Assembly (NCBI RefSeq): GCF_003129465.1
Contig: NZ_QFFF01000001.1
Location: forward strand, 1,225,501 to 1,289,500
DNA: 64,000 bases
Direction of reading: 5' to 3'
From: Sphingosinicella humi
GTDB lineage: Bacteria; Pseudomonadota; Alphaproteobacteria; Sphingomonadales; Sphingomonadaceae
Under the pieces are notes generated by a model, which was given only the letters and a program-made list of their open reading frames with translations, did no database searches and had not been told where the DNA came from. A program made the position numbers and the translations under genes. Within the stretch, counting starts at the first letter, position 1, and every line of letters starts with the position of its first letter. Below are positions 52,623 through 60,472 of this stretch, piece after piece.

Positions 52623-54704
52623 GGGTCGCTGATTGGGCGGGGCGGTGTCCGGCCTACGCGCGGGCGGTGCCTCGCGCGGCGTCTGGTCCCGGCCTATCGC
52701 CCGGTCCAACCAATCCTGGTCGAGCTGCTCGCCGGGCGGCGGCAATGGCTGCCCGGGGACAGGGGCGCCGCCGGGCAGCCCTTGGCCCGGCAGAGGCGGC
52801 AGGCCCGTCGCCGGGTCGATCGGATTGCCGTCGGGGTCGACCATCATGAAATCGTCGGGTTCCTCGAACCAGACCTCCTGGTCCGGCTCGACCTGCCAGT
52901 CGGGGAGCGTCACCTCGACGTCGAAGGGCTGGACCGGCCGGTCCGCGACCGCCTTCACCATGAAATCGTGGAAGGCGCGGGCGGGTGCGCGGCCGCCCTG
53001 GAGGCCGGGCAGGGCCTTGGCATCGTCCCTGCCCATCCAGACACCGGTGGTGATCCCGCTCGAAAAGCCGATGAACCAACCGTCCTTGTTGGAGCTGGTC
53101 GTGCCGGTCTTGCCGGCGACGGGCCGGCCGATCTGGGCGGCGCGGCCGGTGCCGGTCATCACCGCCGCCTGTAGCAGGTCGGTCATCTGCGCCGCGACCC
53201 ACGGCGCCACCAGCACCCGCGATTCGTCGACCCGATGCTCATAGAGCAACTCGCCGTCGGCGGTGGTGACGCGGCGGATGCCGTAGGGCACCACGGCGAC
53301 CCCCTTCTGCCCCACCGAGGCGAAAGCCCGCGTCATGTCGAGCAGGCGGACGTCGGACGTGCCGAGCACCATCGAAGGATGGGTGTTGATGTCGGTGGTG
53401 ATGCCGAATCGCTGCGCCATGTCGGCGATGTTGCGCACGCCTACTTCCTGGCCGATCTTGGCGGCGATAGTGTTGATCGACCGGGCGAAGGCCTCGCGCA
53501 GGGTGACCGGGCCCGAATAATTGCGGCTGCTGTTGCGCGGCTGCCAGCCGTTAATGTTGACGGGCTCGTCGACGACCACGCTGGTGGGCGAATAGCCGGA
53601 CTCGAGCGCGGTGAGATAGACGAACAGCTTGAAGGAGGAGCCCGGCTGGCGGACCGCCTGGGTGGCGCGGTTGTAGAGCGAATCGACATAGTCGCGGCCG
53701 CCGATCATGGCGCGCACGGCGCCGCCCCGGTCCAGCGCCACCAGCGCGCCCTGCGCACCGGCGGGCGTGTTGGCGTTGATCGCGGCGTCGGCGGCGCGCT
53801 GCATGTCGAGATCGAGCGTCGTCCAGACGTCGATCGGCTCCACCGTCTCGTCGATCATCATGTCGAGCTGGGGCAGCGCCCAGTCGCTGAAGTAGCGGAC
53901 GCTGTTGGATTTGGGGGTCGGCACGATCTTGACCTCGGCCGGCTCGGCGCTGGCCGCCTGGGCGGGGGTGATGTCGCCGGTCTCCAGCATCAGGTCGAGG
54001 ACGACGCCGGCGCGATCGCGTGCGGCTTCGGCGTCGGCGGTCGGCGAATAGTTGGACGGCGCCTTGACGAGACCGGCGATGATCGCGGCCTCGGAGAGGC
54101 TGAGGTCGGTCGCGCTGTGGCCGAAGAAGCGGCGGGAGGCCGCGTCGATGCCGTAGGCGCCGCCGCCGAAATAGACGCGGTTGAGGTAGAGCTCGAGAAT
54201 CTGGTCCTTGGTGAAGCGCTGCTCGAGCGCCAGCGCCAATATGGCCTCTTTCACCTTGCGGCCAAAGGTGCGGTTGTTGGTGAGGAAGATGTTGCGGGCG
54301 AGCTGCTGGGTGATGGTCGAGCCGCCCTGCACCCAGCTGCCCCGGTCGAGCCGCACCTTGAGGGCGCGGGCGATGCCGATCGGATCGACGCCGGGGTGGG
54401 AGCCGAAGCGGCGGTCTTCCACTGCGATCATCGCCTGGCGCATGATCGGCGGAATTTCATCGTAGCTCAGCCATTCGCCGAAGCTCGGCCCCAGCGAGAC
54501 GATGACGGTGCCGTCATTGGCGCGGACGCGGATCATCTGGCCGAGATCGTCGCGGCGAACCAGTTCGCTGTAGCTCGGCAGCTGGCTCATCGCGATGCCC
54601 ACGGCGACGAGCAACGCGACGAGCGCCATTACGCCCGCGTAAAGACCGATTTTGACGATGGTGACGAAGGTCCGCTTGAGCGGCGAGGAAGCTTTACTGG
54701 CCAT
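52569..54704 (-). CDS. mrcA: Penicillin-binding protein 1A
   Basis: 711-residue bifunctional peptidoglycan synthase anchored by one helix (about residues 14-40). Glycosyltransferase 51 domain: catalytic Glu96 in VEDRRFGSHPGVD, GGSTITQQLARNIF at 128-140. Transpeptidase: SxxK Ser356-Lys359 in QPGSSFK, SxN Ser409-Asn411, KTGTT at 532-536. The C-terminal 110 residues are Pro-rich and probably disordered; the very end overlaps the convergent YgjP-type gene. An OB/ODD insert typical of class A PBPs may be shortened. Confidence 0.96.
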   Translation of the reverse strand: MASKASSPLKRTFVTIVKIGLYAGVMALVALLVAVGIAMSQLPSYSELVRRDDLGQMIRVRANDGTVIVSLGPSFGEWLSYDEIPPIMRQAMIAVEDRRFGSHPGVDPIGIARALKVRLDRGSWVQGGSTITQQLARNIFLTNNRTFGRKVKEAILALALEQRFTKDQILELYLNRVYFGGGAYGIDAASRRFFGHSATDLSLSEAAIIAGLVKAPSNYSPTADAEAARDRAGVVLDLMLETGDITPAQAASAEPAEVKIVPTPKSNSVRYFSDWALPQLDMMIDETVEPIDVWTTLDLDMQRAADAAINANTPAGAQGALVALDRGGAVRAMIGGRDYVDSLYNRATQAVRQPGSSFKLFVYLTALESGYSPTSVVVDEPVNINGWQPRNSSRNYSGPVTLREAFARSINTIAAKIGQEVGVRNIADMAQRFGITTDINTHPSMVLGTSDVRLLDMTRAFASVGQKGVAVVPYGIRRVTTADGELLYEHRVDESRVLVAPWVAAQMTDLLQAAVMTGTGRAAQIGRPVAGKTGTTSSNKDGWFIGFSSGITTGVWMGRDDAKALPGLQGGRAPARAFHDFMVKAVADRPVQPFDVEVTLPDWQVEPDQEVWFEEPDDFMMVDPDGNPIDPATGLPPLPGQGLPGGAPVPGQPLPPPGEQLDQDWLDRAIGRDQTPREAPPARRPDTAPPNQRPLQPPPDPVEPRTVPPQP

Positions 54705-54795
54705 TGGTTTGCAGGAGATAGGCCGGCAGCCGCAGCCTCACAAGCAAAAGGCGACGGAGCGGCGGCGAGGGCCGGAGGCCCGCCGAACCACCATC

Positions 54796-55212
54796 TCAAA
54801 GATCGAAGAGCTGGTCGTCGTCCTCGGGCGGGGGAGGGTAGACGATCGGCTTATCGCCAAAATGTCGCGCCACGACCCGCTTGCGGCGATCCATCGGCTC
54901 CTCGCCCGGGTCGATCTCTTCCGGATAGGTGAACGCGACATCGAACCTGCCGTCGCGGATCACATATTCGATCTCCGCCCAACGCTTGTCCGGCGTCTCC
55001 GCTTCCCACAGGTCGAGCAGGGCATCGCTGAGACGGTCCAAATCGGGGTCTCGGTACAAGACATGGTTCCCCCGGTCCTTGAAGATGGACGGTGCAACAA
55101 AGTTCCTGTCCAGTTCCGCGTATAGCAGTGTCCCGTCGAGCGGATATTCTGTATCTTCCGCAAGCAATTGGCCGATCTTGTTCAGCAGACGCTCGGTCTT
55201 ATCACTCGGCAC
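54796..55212 (-). CDS. YezG/DUF600-like immunity protein
   Basis: 138-residue acidic cytoplasmic protein. Its layout fits YezG-family immunity proteins: ERLLNKIGQLLAEDTEYPLD at the N-terminus, a GTLLYAELDRNF strand, LDRLSDALLDLWEAETPDKR, then WAEIEYVIRDGRFDVAFTYP and an Arg-rich RRKRVVARHFGDKPIVYPP. YezG neutralises the nuclease toxin YeeF in Bacillus. Its start lies 11 bp inside the toxin gene, so the pair is co-translated. No signal peptide, as expected for a cytoplasmic antitoxin-like immunity factor. Assignment is by pattern recall and by the toxin next door. Confidence 0.68.
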   Translation of the reverse strand: MPSDKTERLLNKIGQLLAEDTEYPLDGTLLYAELDRNFVAPSIFKDRGNHVLYRDPDLDRLSDALLDLWEAETPDKRWAEIEYVIRDGRFDVAFTYPEEIDPGEEPMDRRKRVVARHFGDKPIVYPPPPEDDDQLFDL

Positions 55213-56047
55213 GGTCCGCCTCCTGACGTTCGTTGGGGAACTTCAAACTTCGTTGTTCACCATCGATCCAAAACCAGACGTTGATGGCTGCCGGCCGCAG
55301 AGATCGTCCATTATAAACCGGCACTATCTTCACCGTGACATGCTTGCCAGCTCGCTTCGCCCGCGCCCATTGCTCTTCGACTGCGCGATATCGACCGCGA
55401 TTGAATCTCGAGTCTTGGGCGAAGTGATTGAACGCTTCGGTTGGGCCATCGAAGCGGCGCGCGATATAGTGTCCGCCGTCGTCGCTTGACCGGCGATCCT
55501 GTCCCCCCGCTTGCGCCTGCGCCGTCCGCGACCGCCGCTGCTCGTCATTGAGCGTCAGAGCGCCGGAGACACGCCGGGTGCGCTGCTGGGCGTCGATCAG
55601 ATATTCATATCCATTACGAACGACGCGCCGCCAACCCGGCGGGAGCTCGGGCGCTCCGTCACCTGTCTCCCGTTTGACCGGAGTGGCGGCGGCCGGTCTG
55701 CCCGGATGCGCGGATTGGCGAACAGGTTGGCGAATCGCACCGCGCGGCGGCTGCGGCCGGCGCTCCGCAGGGACGGCCCAGCTTCCGGTTGCACCGCCGC
55801 CGCCGAAGCTTCCGCCACCTCCACGAAAGCGCCTGTCGTCAGGTCCTGGACGTCCGTCACTGCTATTGGAAGGGTGATGATCTCCGCGGCCGAAATAGCG
55901 GCCCGTCCCGGCAAAGGTAAACCGCCCGTTTTCTGGATCATGCCAAGGGTTGAACTTAAGTTCGACGCTTCTCAGAGGCGAAGGCCAACGCCCTGTGCGA
56001 AGCCAAACGGAGAAAGCCCGTCGCTGCTCTTCCGCAGAGGTGTCCAT
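55202..56047 (-). CDS. Polymorphic toxin with YeeF-type DNA/RNA non-specific endonuclease domain
   Basis: 281 residues. Residues 1-52 contain AFSVWLRTGRWPSP and KFNPWHDPENGRFTFAG, a short motif with no Sec signal or known delivery domain. Residues 55-140 are Gly/Pro-rich linker. From about 145, NGYEYLIDAQQRTRRVSGAL begins an Endonuclea_NS_2-like domain: GGQDRRSSDDGGHYIARRFD with catalytic-type His193, NHFAQDSRFNRG with Asn216, then VKIVPVYNGRSLRP and WIDGEQRSLKF. This matches the nuclease of Bacillus YeeF. Start ATG 56047 with GGAG 7 bases upstream. Probably secreted or injected into rivals by an unknown route. Confidence 0.75.
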   Translation of the reverse strand: MDTSAEEQRRAFSVWLRTGRWPSPLRSVELKFNPWHDPENGRFTFAGTGRYFGRGDHHPSNSSDGRPGPDDRRFRGGGGSFGGGGATGSWAVPAERRPQPPRGAIRQPVRQSAHPGRPAAATPVKRETGDGAPELPPGWRRVVRNGYEYLIDAQQRTRRVSGALTLNDEQRRSRTAQAQAGGQDRRSSDDGGHYIARRFDGPTEAFNHFAQDSRFNRGRYRAVEEQWARAKRAGKHVTVKIVPVYNGRSLRPAAINVWFWIDGEQRSLKFPNERQEADRAE

Positions 56048-56173
56048 ATTGCCGCTCCCGCTATCAGCGGTGAGAACATATCAGCAACATTCTCCTACAA
56101 GTCAAGCGGCTCCGCCCCCGGGCCCGCTCCTCGGAGCAAGCGTGCATCTGCAGCTCGTTCGATTTCAGGCAAA

Positions 56174-56260
56174 TGGTGCGGTCGAGAAGACTCGAACTTC
56201 CACGTCCTTTCGGACACAACGACCTCAACGTTGCGCGTCTACCAGTTCCGCCACGACCGC
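56174..56260 (-). tRNA. tRNA-Leu (anticodon GAG)
   Basis: 87-nt minus-strand tRNA with encoded CCA. Acceptor GCGGTCG pairs with CGACCGC, discriminator A, anticodon stem CAACG/CGTTG around TTGAGGT (anticodon GAG), a long variable arm (GTCCGAAAGGAC) as in class II tRNAs, and T arm with GTTCGAGTC. Its 3' end faces the toxin module 126 bp away. Confidence 0.96.
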
Positions 56261-56267
56261 ACATTTG

Positions 56268-56295
56268 AAAAACCCGCCGGAATCGTGCCCGGCGG
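56268..56295 (-). terminator. Rho-independent terminator after the phosphofructokinase gene
   Basis: On the minus strand CCGCCGG and CCGGCGG (plus-strand 56289-56295 and 56274-56280) form a 7-bp stem with an 8-base loop, followed by TTTTT (56272-56268). It lies 47 bp after the phosphofructokinase stop and 8 bp before the tRNA-Leu 5' end. Confidence 0.75.
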
Positions 56296-56342
56296 CCGGT
56301 AGGCCCGCGCCTCTAGCAAAGCCGTTCGCCCGACGCAATGCG

Positions 56343-57443
56343 TCAGTAGAGGAACATCGGCATGCCTTCGACCCGCATCAGCTTGGCGCGGTAGGTTTCG
56401 CGATCGTAGAGGCCCGAGACGTCCACGGATTTGGTCCCGTGGAGCAGGGTATCGACGGGCACATGGCAGTAATTGCCGTCTTTTAAAGCCACCATGCGCG
56501 CCTTCTCCCCCTTGGCAAGAAGCTGGACGGCGAGGCCACCGAAGGCGAATCCGACCATCCGGTCCATCGCGTCGGGCTCGCCGGCGCGCATCAGATAGGC
56601 GAGCTCCTGGTTGACGACGCCGCTGCCGAGGCGGGCGGTCACGGCGCGACCGAGGCGGTGGCCGACACCGACATCGTCCCGCTCGATCGCCGATTTGGAA
56701 AGCGCGCCATCGTCATCTTCCTCACCCTTGATCGAGGCGCCTTCAGAGATCACGCACATCGCATAATGGGCAGGGTTCGACGCCTTGTCCTCAGCGAGGA
56801 GAGGGATGAGGATGTCGAGATCGGCCGGAACTTCGGCGATGACCGTCCGATCCACCTGGGCGAGGAAGCCGGCCAGCAAGGCGGTCTCGCCGCTGCGCCG
56901 CCCGAACAGCTCGACGATGCCGATCCGCTCATGGCTCTCCACGGTGGTGCGAAGTGCGTTGATCGCCTCGACCGAGCGGCTGACGGCGGTGGAAAAGCCG
57001 ATGCAATAGTCGGTGCCGAACACGTCATTGTCCATCGTCTTCGGAACCGAGATGACCGACATGCCCTGTGCGGCAAGATGGGCGGAGAAGCGCAAGGTCC
57101 CGTCGCCGCCCAAAGTCACCATGGCGTCGATTCCCAGCGCATCCAGCACATCGAGGACATGGGCGGTGCTGTCGCCCTGGGAGACGGTGCGAGGGTCGAC
57201 GCGAGACGTGTGGAGGATGGTGCCGCCCATCCGGTCGATGCCCCGCACGCCTTCGCGGGTCAGGGCGAAGCTGTTGGCGGCGACCGACGCGGGATCGGCG
57301 GGATCGATGGCGAGCACGCCTTCCCAGCCGCGCCGGAAGCCGACCACGTCCCAGCCGAGATCGTCGGCGTTGAGAGTGATCGAACGGATGCAGGGATTGA
57401 GCCCCGGCACATCGCCGCCTCCGGTCAATATTCCGATCCGCAT
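56343..57443 (-). CDS. 6-phosphofructokinase (pfkA family)
   Basis: 366-residue enzyme phosphorylating fructose-6-phosphate. N-terminal RIGILTGGGDVPGLNPCIRS is the nucleotide loop; LGGDGTLRFS (Gly115) and VPKTMDND (Lys135, Asp138 and Asp140) form the active site; IVELFGRRSGETALLAG binds F6P. Gly115 is the ATP-type residue and Lys135 the residue seen in PPi-dependent and some ATP-dependent groups, so the phosphoryl donor is not certain. AAGGAGG precedes the ATG. Followed by an intrinsic terminator. Confidence 0.92.
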   Translation of the reverse strand: MRIGILTGGGDVPGLNPCIRSITLNADDLGWDVVGFRRGWEGVLAIDPADPASVAANSFALTREGVRGIDRMGGTILHTSRVDPRTVSQGDSTAHVLDVLDALGIDAMVTLGGDGTLRFSAHLAAQGMSVISVPKTMDNDVFGTDYCIGFSTAVSRSVEAINALRTTVESHERIGIVELFGRRSGETALLAGFLAQVDRTVIAEVPADLDILIPLLAEDKASNPAHYAMCVISEGASIKGEEDDDGALSKSAIERDDVGVGHRLGRAVTARLGSGVVNQELAYLMRAGEPDAMDRMVGFAFGGLAVQLLAKGEKARMVALKDGNYCHVPVDTLLHGTKSVDVSGLYDRETYRAKLMRVEGMPMFLY

Positions 57444-57510
57444 GCACGCCTCCTTGCTCCGGACCGTCTATCGGCGGCCGGCGCGGTCGACAACCGCAAG
57501 GAGCGGGGCT

Positions 57511-58191
57511 TCAGCGGGGCTGGAAGCTGAGGTTCAGCGCCTTGGCGCCGCGCGGCACGTCGACCTCGGCGCTATTGAAGGTGGCGCTCTGCCGGGGCTG
57601 AAGCTCCGGCACCGGCGCCGAAATCGCCCAGCTGTAGACGACGCGGCCTTGGTCGTCCCGCAGCTCGGCCTGGATGCGCGGCACCGGTTGGACCGCGTCG
57701 GTCGGGTTGACGATGCGGCCGGAGACGGCGAGCAGCTCATTGCCGCTATCCAGCAGCCGTCTCTCGGGCTTTCCGGTGACTTCCAGCCGCAGCGGCGTTC
57801 CGCCTGCCCGGGCGCTGGCCTGGCTGCCGCCGATGCCGGGGAGGCCGAAATAGGATATGGCGGCGACCGCCGAGAGCATCAGGATCGCCGCAATGATGGC
57901 AACCACAGTCCACATCCGCGCCGGGTTGCGCCGCGGGGGAGCCTCGACCGGCTGCTCGATGGGTTCGCCGATAAAGTCGGGCGGAGGCGTCACGGCCGGA
58001 GAGGGGGCGGGCGCGGCGGCGCGAGCGACGGGCGGCGGCGCGGCCGCCGTCAGCGGTTCGGGCGGCGGGGAGGCGGGTTCCTGGAACCAGCTATGCTTGC
58101 AGGCGGCACAGCGAACCTGCCGACCCGTGGGCCCGACCGCGCTGTCCGGGACGACATAGCGGGTATCGCAGGCGGGACAGGTAAGGATCAT
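57511..58191 (-). CDS. MJ0042-type zinc-ribbon and DUF3426-like membrane protein
   Basis: 226 residues. N-terminal zinc ribbon [20 protein letters not shown] with CPAC and the second pair in [11 protein letters not shown] (residues 5-8 and 26-29), a Pro/Ala-rich linker, one membrane helix (about residues 96-120, [20 protein letters not shown]), and a C-terminal immunoglobulin-like DUF3426 domain ([20 protein letters not shown]). Start at 58191 is placed at the ribbon; upstream codons are non-homologous. Divergent from ftsE. Function unknown, common beside ftsEX in Alphaproteobacteria. Confidence 0.88.
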   Translation of the reverse strand: MILTCPACDTRYVVPDSAVGPTGRQVRCAACKHSWFQEPASPPPEPLTAAAPPPVARAAAPAPSPAVTPPPDFIGEPIEQPVEAPPRRNPARMWTVVAIIAAILMLSAVAAISYFGLPGIGGSQASARAGGTPLRLEVTGKPERRLLDSGNELLAVSGRIVNPTDAVQPVPRIQAELRDDQGRVVYSWAISAPVPELQPRQSATFNSAEVDVPRGAKALNLSFQPR

Positions 58192-58296
58192 CGTCTCGTC
58201 TAAGGCCCCCGGCTCTGATGCGCCGTCGATTCTAAGCACGTTCGCCCGGCTTCGCGCAAGTAAATGCCGTGTTTACGGGCCCCTATCCGACATGCG

Positions 58297-59052
58297 ATGG
58301 CTCGGGAAGAGAGGCGCGGAACAGCGGAGGCGGGTCTGAGCGCGGCGGGGACCATCGTCCAGTTCGAAAATGTCGGCCTGCGTTACGGCACGGGCGCCGA
58401 GACGCTGTCCGATCTCAGCTTCACCTTGAAGCCGGGCGGCTTCTATTTTCTCACCGGACCTTCGGGCGCCGGCAAGACCTCGCTGCTGAAGCTCCTCTAC
58501 CTCGCGCAGCGGCCAAGCCGGGGCCTGATCAGGCTGTTCGGCGAGGACATCGTCACCATGGCGAGGAAGCGCCTGCCGGGCTTTCGCCGACGGATCGGCG
58601 TCGTGTTCCAGGATTTCCGCCTCGTCCCGCACCTTTCCGCCTTCGACAATGTCGCGCTGCCGCTGAGGGTGGCGGGGGTCGAGGAAGGCGACCTGCAAAA
58701 TCCGGTGAGCGAGATGCTCGCTTGGGTGGGCCTCGGCCACCGCGCCACGGCCCGGCCTGCGACCCTTTCGGGCGGGGAGCAGCAGCGCGTTGCCATCGCC
58801 CGCGCTGTCATTGCCCGACCCGAGCTGCTGGTCGCCGACGAGCCGACCGGCAACGTCGATCCCGATATGGCGAATCGGCTGCTCCATCTGTTCGACGCGC
58901 TCAACAAGCTCGGCACGACCGTCGTGGTTGCAACCCACGACGTGCATCTCATCTCGCGCGTCGCCCGCGCCGAGATTTTGCGCATCGATCGCGGCCAGAT
59001 CGCCGACCCGACCGGCGCGCTGCGACACCCGCCGCGGGCGGTGGACGCATGA
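58297..59052 (+). CDS. ftsE: Cell-division ATP-binding protein FtsE
   Basis: ABC ATPase that with FtsX activates septal peptidoglycan hydrolysis. VQFENVGLRYGTGAETLSDL opens the domain, Walker A FLTGPSGAGKTSLLKL, Q-loop VFQDFRL, signature LSGGEQQRVAIARA, Walker B LLVADEPTGNVDPD, switch His in ATHDVHLI. The nearest in-frame ATG (58297) adds about 20 residues with no family match and has a poor ribosome-binding site. A CTG at 58336 with GGAGG 5 bases upstream would start MSAAGTIVQFENV (238 residues), closer to family length. ATGA overlap with ftsX. Confidence 0.93.
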   Translation: MAREERRGTAEAGLSAAGTIVQFENVGLRYGTGAETLSDLSFTLKPGGFYFLTGPSGAGKTSLLKLLYLAQRPSRGLIRLFGEDIVTMARKRLPGFRRRIGVVFQDFRLVPHLSAFDNVALPLRVAGVEEGDLQNPVSEMLAWVGLGHRATARPATLSGGEQQRVAIARAVIARPELLVADEPTGNVDPDMANRLLHLFDALNKLGTTVVVATHDVHLISRVARAEILRIDRGQIADPTGALRHPPRAVDA

Positions 59053-59945
59053 AGGGGGGCGTGCGCCAGTTCGGCACGGCGGACCGGCGCCTGCTGCCCG
59101 AGGGCCGGCTGTCGGGGCCGATGCCCTGGGTGATCGCGATCATGATGTTCCTGACGGTGCTCGCCGCCGCCGCCGGGCTGGGCCTCCGCCACGCCGCGGA
59201 GACCTTGGGGGAGAATGCCGGCAGCCGGCTCACTGTCCAGATCGTCGAGGCCAATCCCGAACGGCGCGAGGAAGAGGCGGCGCGTGTAACGGCGCTCCTT
59301 GAGCGTTTCCCCGGCATCGCCTCTGTTCGCCGTCTCGGCCAGGAGGAGATGGAGGCGCTGCTCGAACCTTGGCTCGGCGAAGGCGGGCTCGATGCGGACC
59401 TGCCGGTCCCGGCGATGATCGACGTCGCGCTGGCTCCCGGCGGTGGCCCGCGTCTCGCCGATCTCCGCGCGGCGATAGCCGAGGTCGCGCCCTCGGCCCG
59501 CGTCGACGACAACGCCCAATGGCTCGCGCCGCTCGCCCAGCTGATCGACGCCTTGAGGCTGCTGGCGGCGGCGCTGGTGCTTCTGATGGTCGGCGCAACG
59601 GCAGCGACGGTCGTGCTGGCGGCGAGGGCCTCGCTCGATACCCACCGGAGCACGATCGAGGTGCTTCACCTGATGGGCGCGACCGACGTGCAGGTCGCCC
59701 GCCTGTTCCAGCGGCGGATCGCGCTCGATGCGCTGTTCGGAGGGCTGGTCGGCCTGGCGGCGGCGGCGGCGGTGTTGCTCGCCATTGGCCGCAAGGTGGG
59801 CGCGATCGGCTCGGAGCTGCTCGGCTCGGCCGGCCTGCCGCTGGTCAGCTGGCTTATCCTCGCGGCACTCCCGGTCGCCGGGGTTTTTCTCGCCATGTTG
59901 GTTGCGCGGGCCACGATCTTGCGGGCATTGGGCCGGCTTCTATGA
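59049..59945 (+). CDS. ftsX: Cell-division membrane protein FtsX
   Basis: 298-residue permease-like partner of FtsE with four helices (about 27-48, 165-190, 220-245, 260-290) and a periplasmic loop after helix 1 (LTVQIVEANPERREEEAARV, VRRLGQEEMEALLEPWLGEG). The motif STIEVLHLMGATDVQVARLF is characteristic. It transmits ATP hydrolysis to periplasmic amidase activators. Overlaps ftsE (ATGA) and the YdcF gene (ATGA). Confidence 0.93.
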   Translation: MKGGVRQFGTADRRLLPEGRLSGPMPWVIAIMMFLTVLAAAAGLGLRHAAETLGENAGSRLTVQIVEANPERREEEAARVTALLERFPGIASVRRLGQEEMEALLEPWLGEGGLDADLPVPAMIDVALAPGGGPRLADLRAAIAEVAPSARVDDNAQWLAPLAQLIDALRLLAAALVLLMVGATAATVVLAARASLDTHRSTIEVLHLMGATDVQVARLFQRRIALDALFGGLVGLAAAAAVLLAIGRKVGAIGSELLGSAGLPLVSWLILAALPVAGVFLAMLVARATILRALGRLL

Positions 59946-60472
59946 TCAGCCGTCTCTTTTCCGCCGCCCTGCTGCTCTATCTTTTGGGTTATGCGCTGTT
60001 CGTCGTGCTGCTGCCGCGTCCAGCGGACGACCGGCAGACCGACGCCATCGTCGTCCTGACCGGCGGGCCCAAGCGCATCGAGCGTGGCCTCGACCTGCTG
60101 GAGCGGGGCCGTGCGAAACGGATGCTGATCTCCGGCGTCGCCCGCACGGTGCGGCCGATCGAGCTCGCCGTCCAATATGAAGCCGACGAGGCGCTGTTCG
60201 ATTGCTGCATCGATCTCGGCCGCGAATCCGTCGACACCCGGTCCAACGCCTCGGAAACCGGCCGCTGGCTCGAAAAGCACGGCTTCAAGACGGTGCGGCT
60301 GGTGACGACCGACTGGCACTTGCCGCGCGCCGGGTTCGAGCTGTCGCGGCAGGTGCCGGACGGCGTCGACCTGATCGGCGACGCTGTGGAGAGCAACCCC
60401 AGCTTCCACCAGCTCTTCACCGAATATAACAAATATCTGCTGCGCCGCGCGGCGGTGTTCGTCGGGCTCTGA
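59942..60472 (+). CDS. YdcF-like DUF218 family protein
   Basis: 176-residue protein with an N-terminal membrane anchor (LFSAALLLYLLGYALFVVLL) and the DUF218 fold: DAIVVLTGGPKRIERGLDLL, RMLISGVARTVRP, ESVDTRSNASETGRWLEKHG and VRLVTTDWHLPRAGFEL. DUF218/SanA proteins act in envelope metabolism. Co-translated with ftsX and overlapped by plsC (TGATG). Confidence 0.9.
   Translation: MISRLFSAALLLYLLGYALFVVLLPRPADDRQTDAIVVLTGGPKRIERGLDLLERGRAKRMLISGVARTVRPIELAVQYEADEALFDCCIDLGRESVDTRSNASETGRWLEKHGFKTVRLVTTDWHLPRAGFELSRQVPDGVDLIGDAVESNPSFHQLFTEYNKYLLRRAAVFVGL

Noticed and set aside
54705-54795. Direct repeat of the tRNA-Leu 3' end as an attachment site bounding the toxin module
   Set aside because: No convincing copy of the tRNA 3' sequence was seen in this gap.
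53235-54932. Long plus-strand frame antisense to PBP1A
   Set aside because: PBP1A has complete catalytic motifs; the opposite frame has none.
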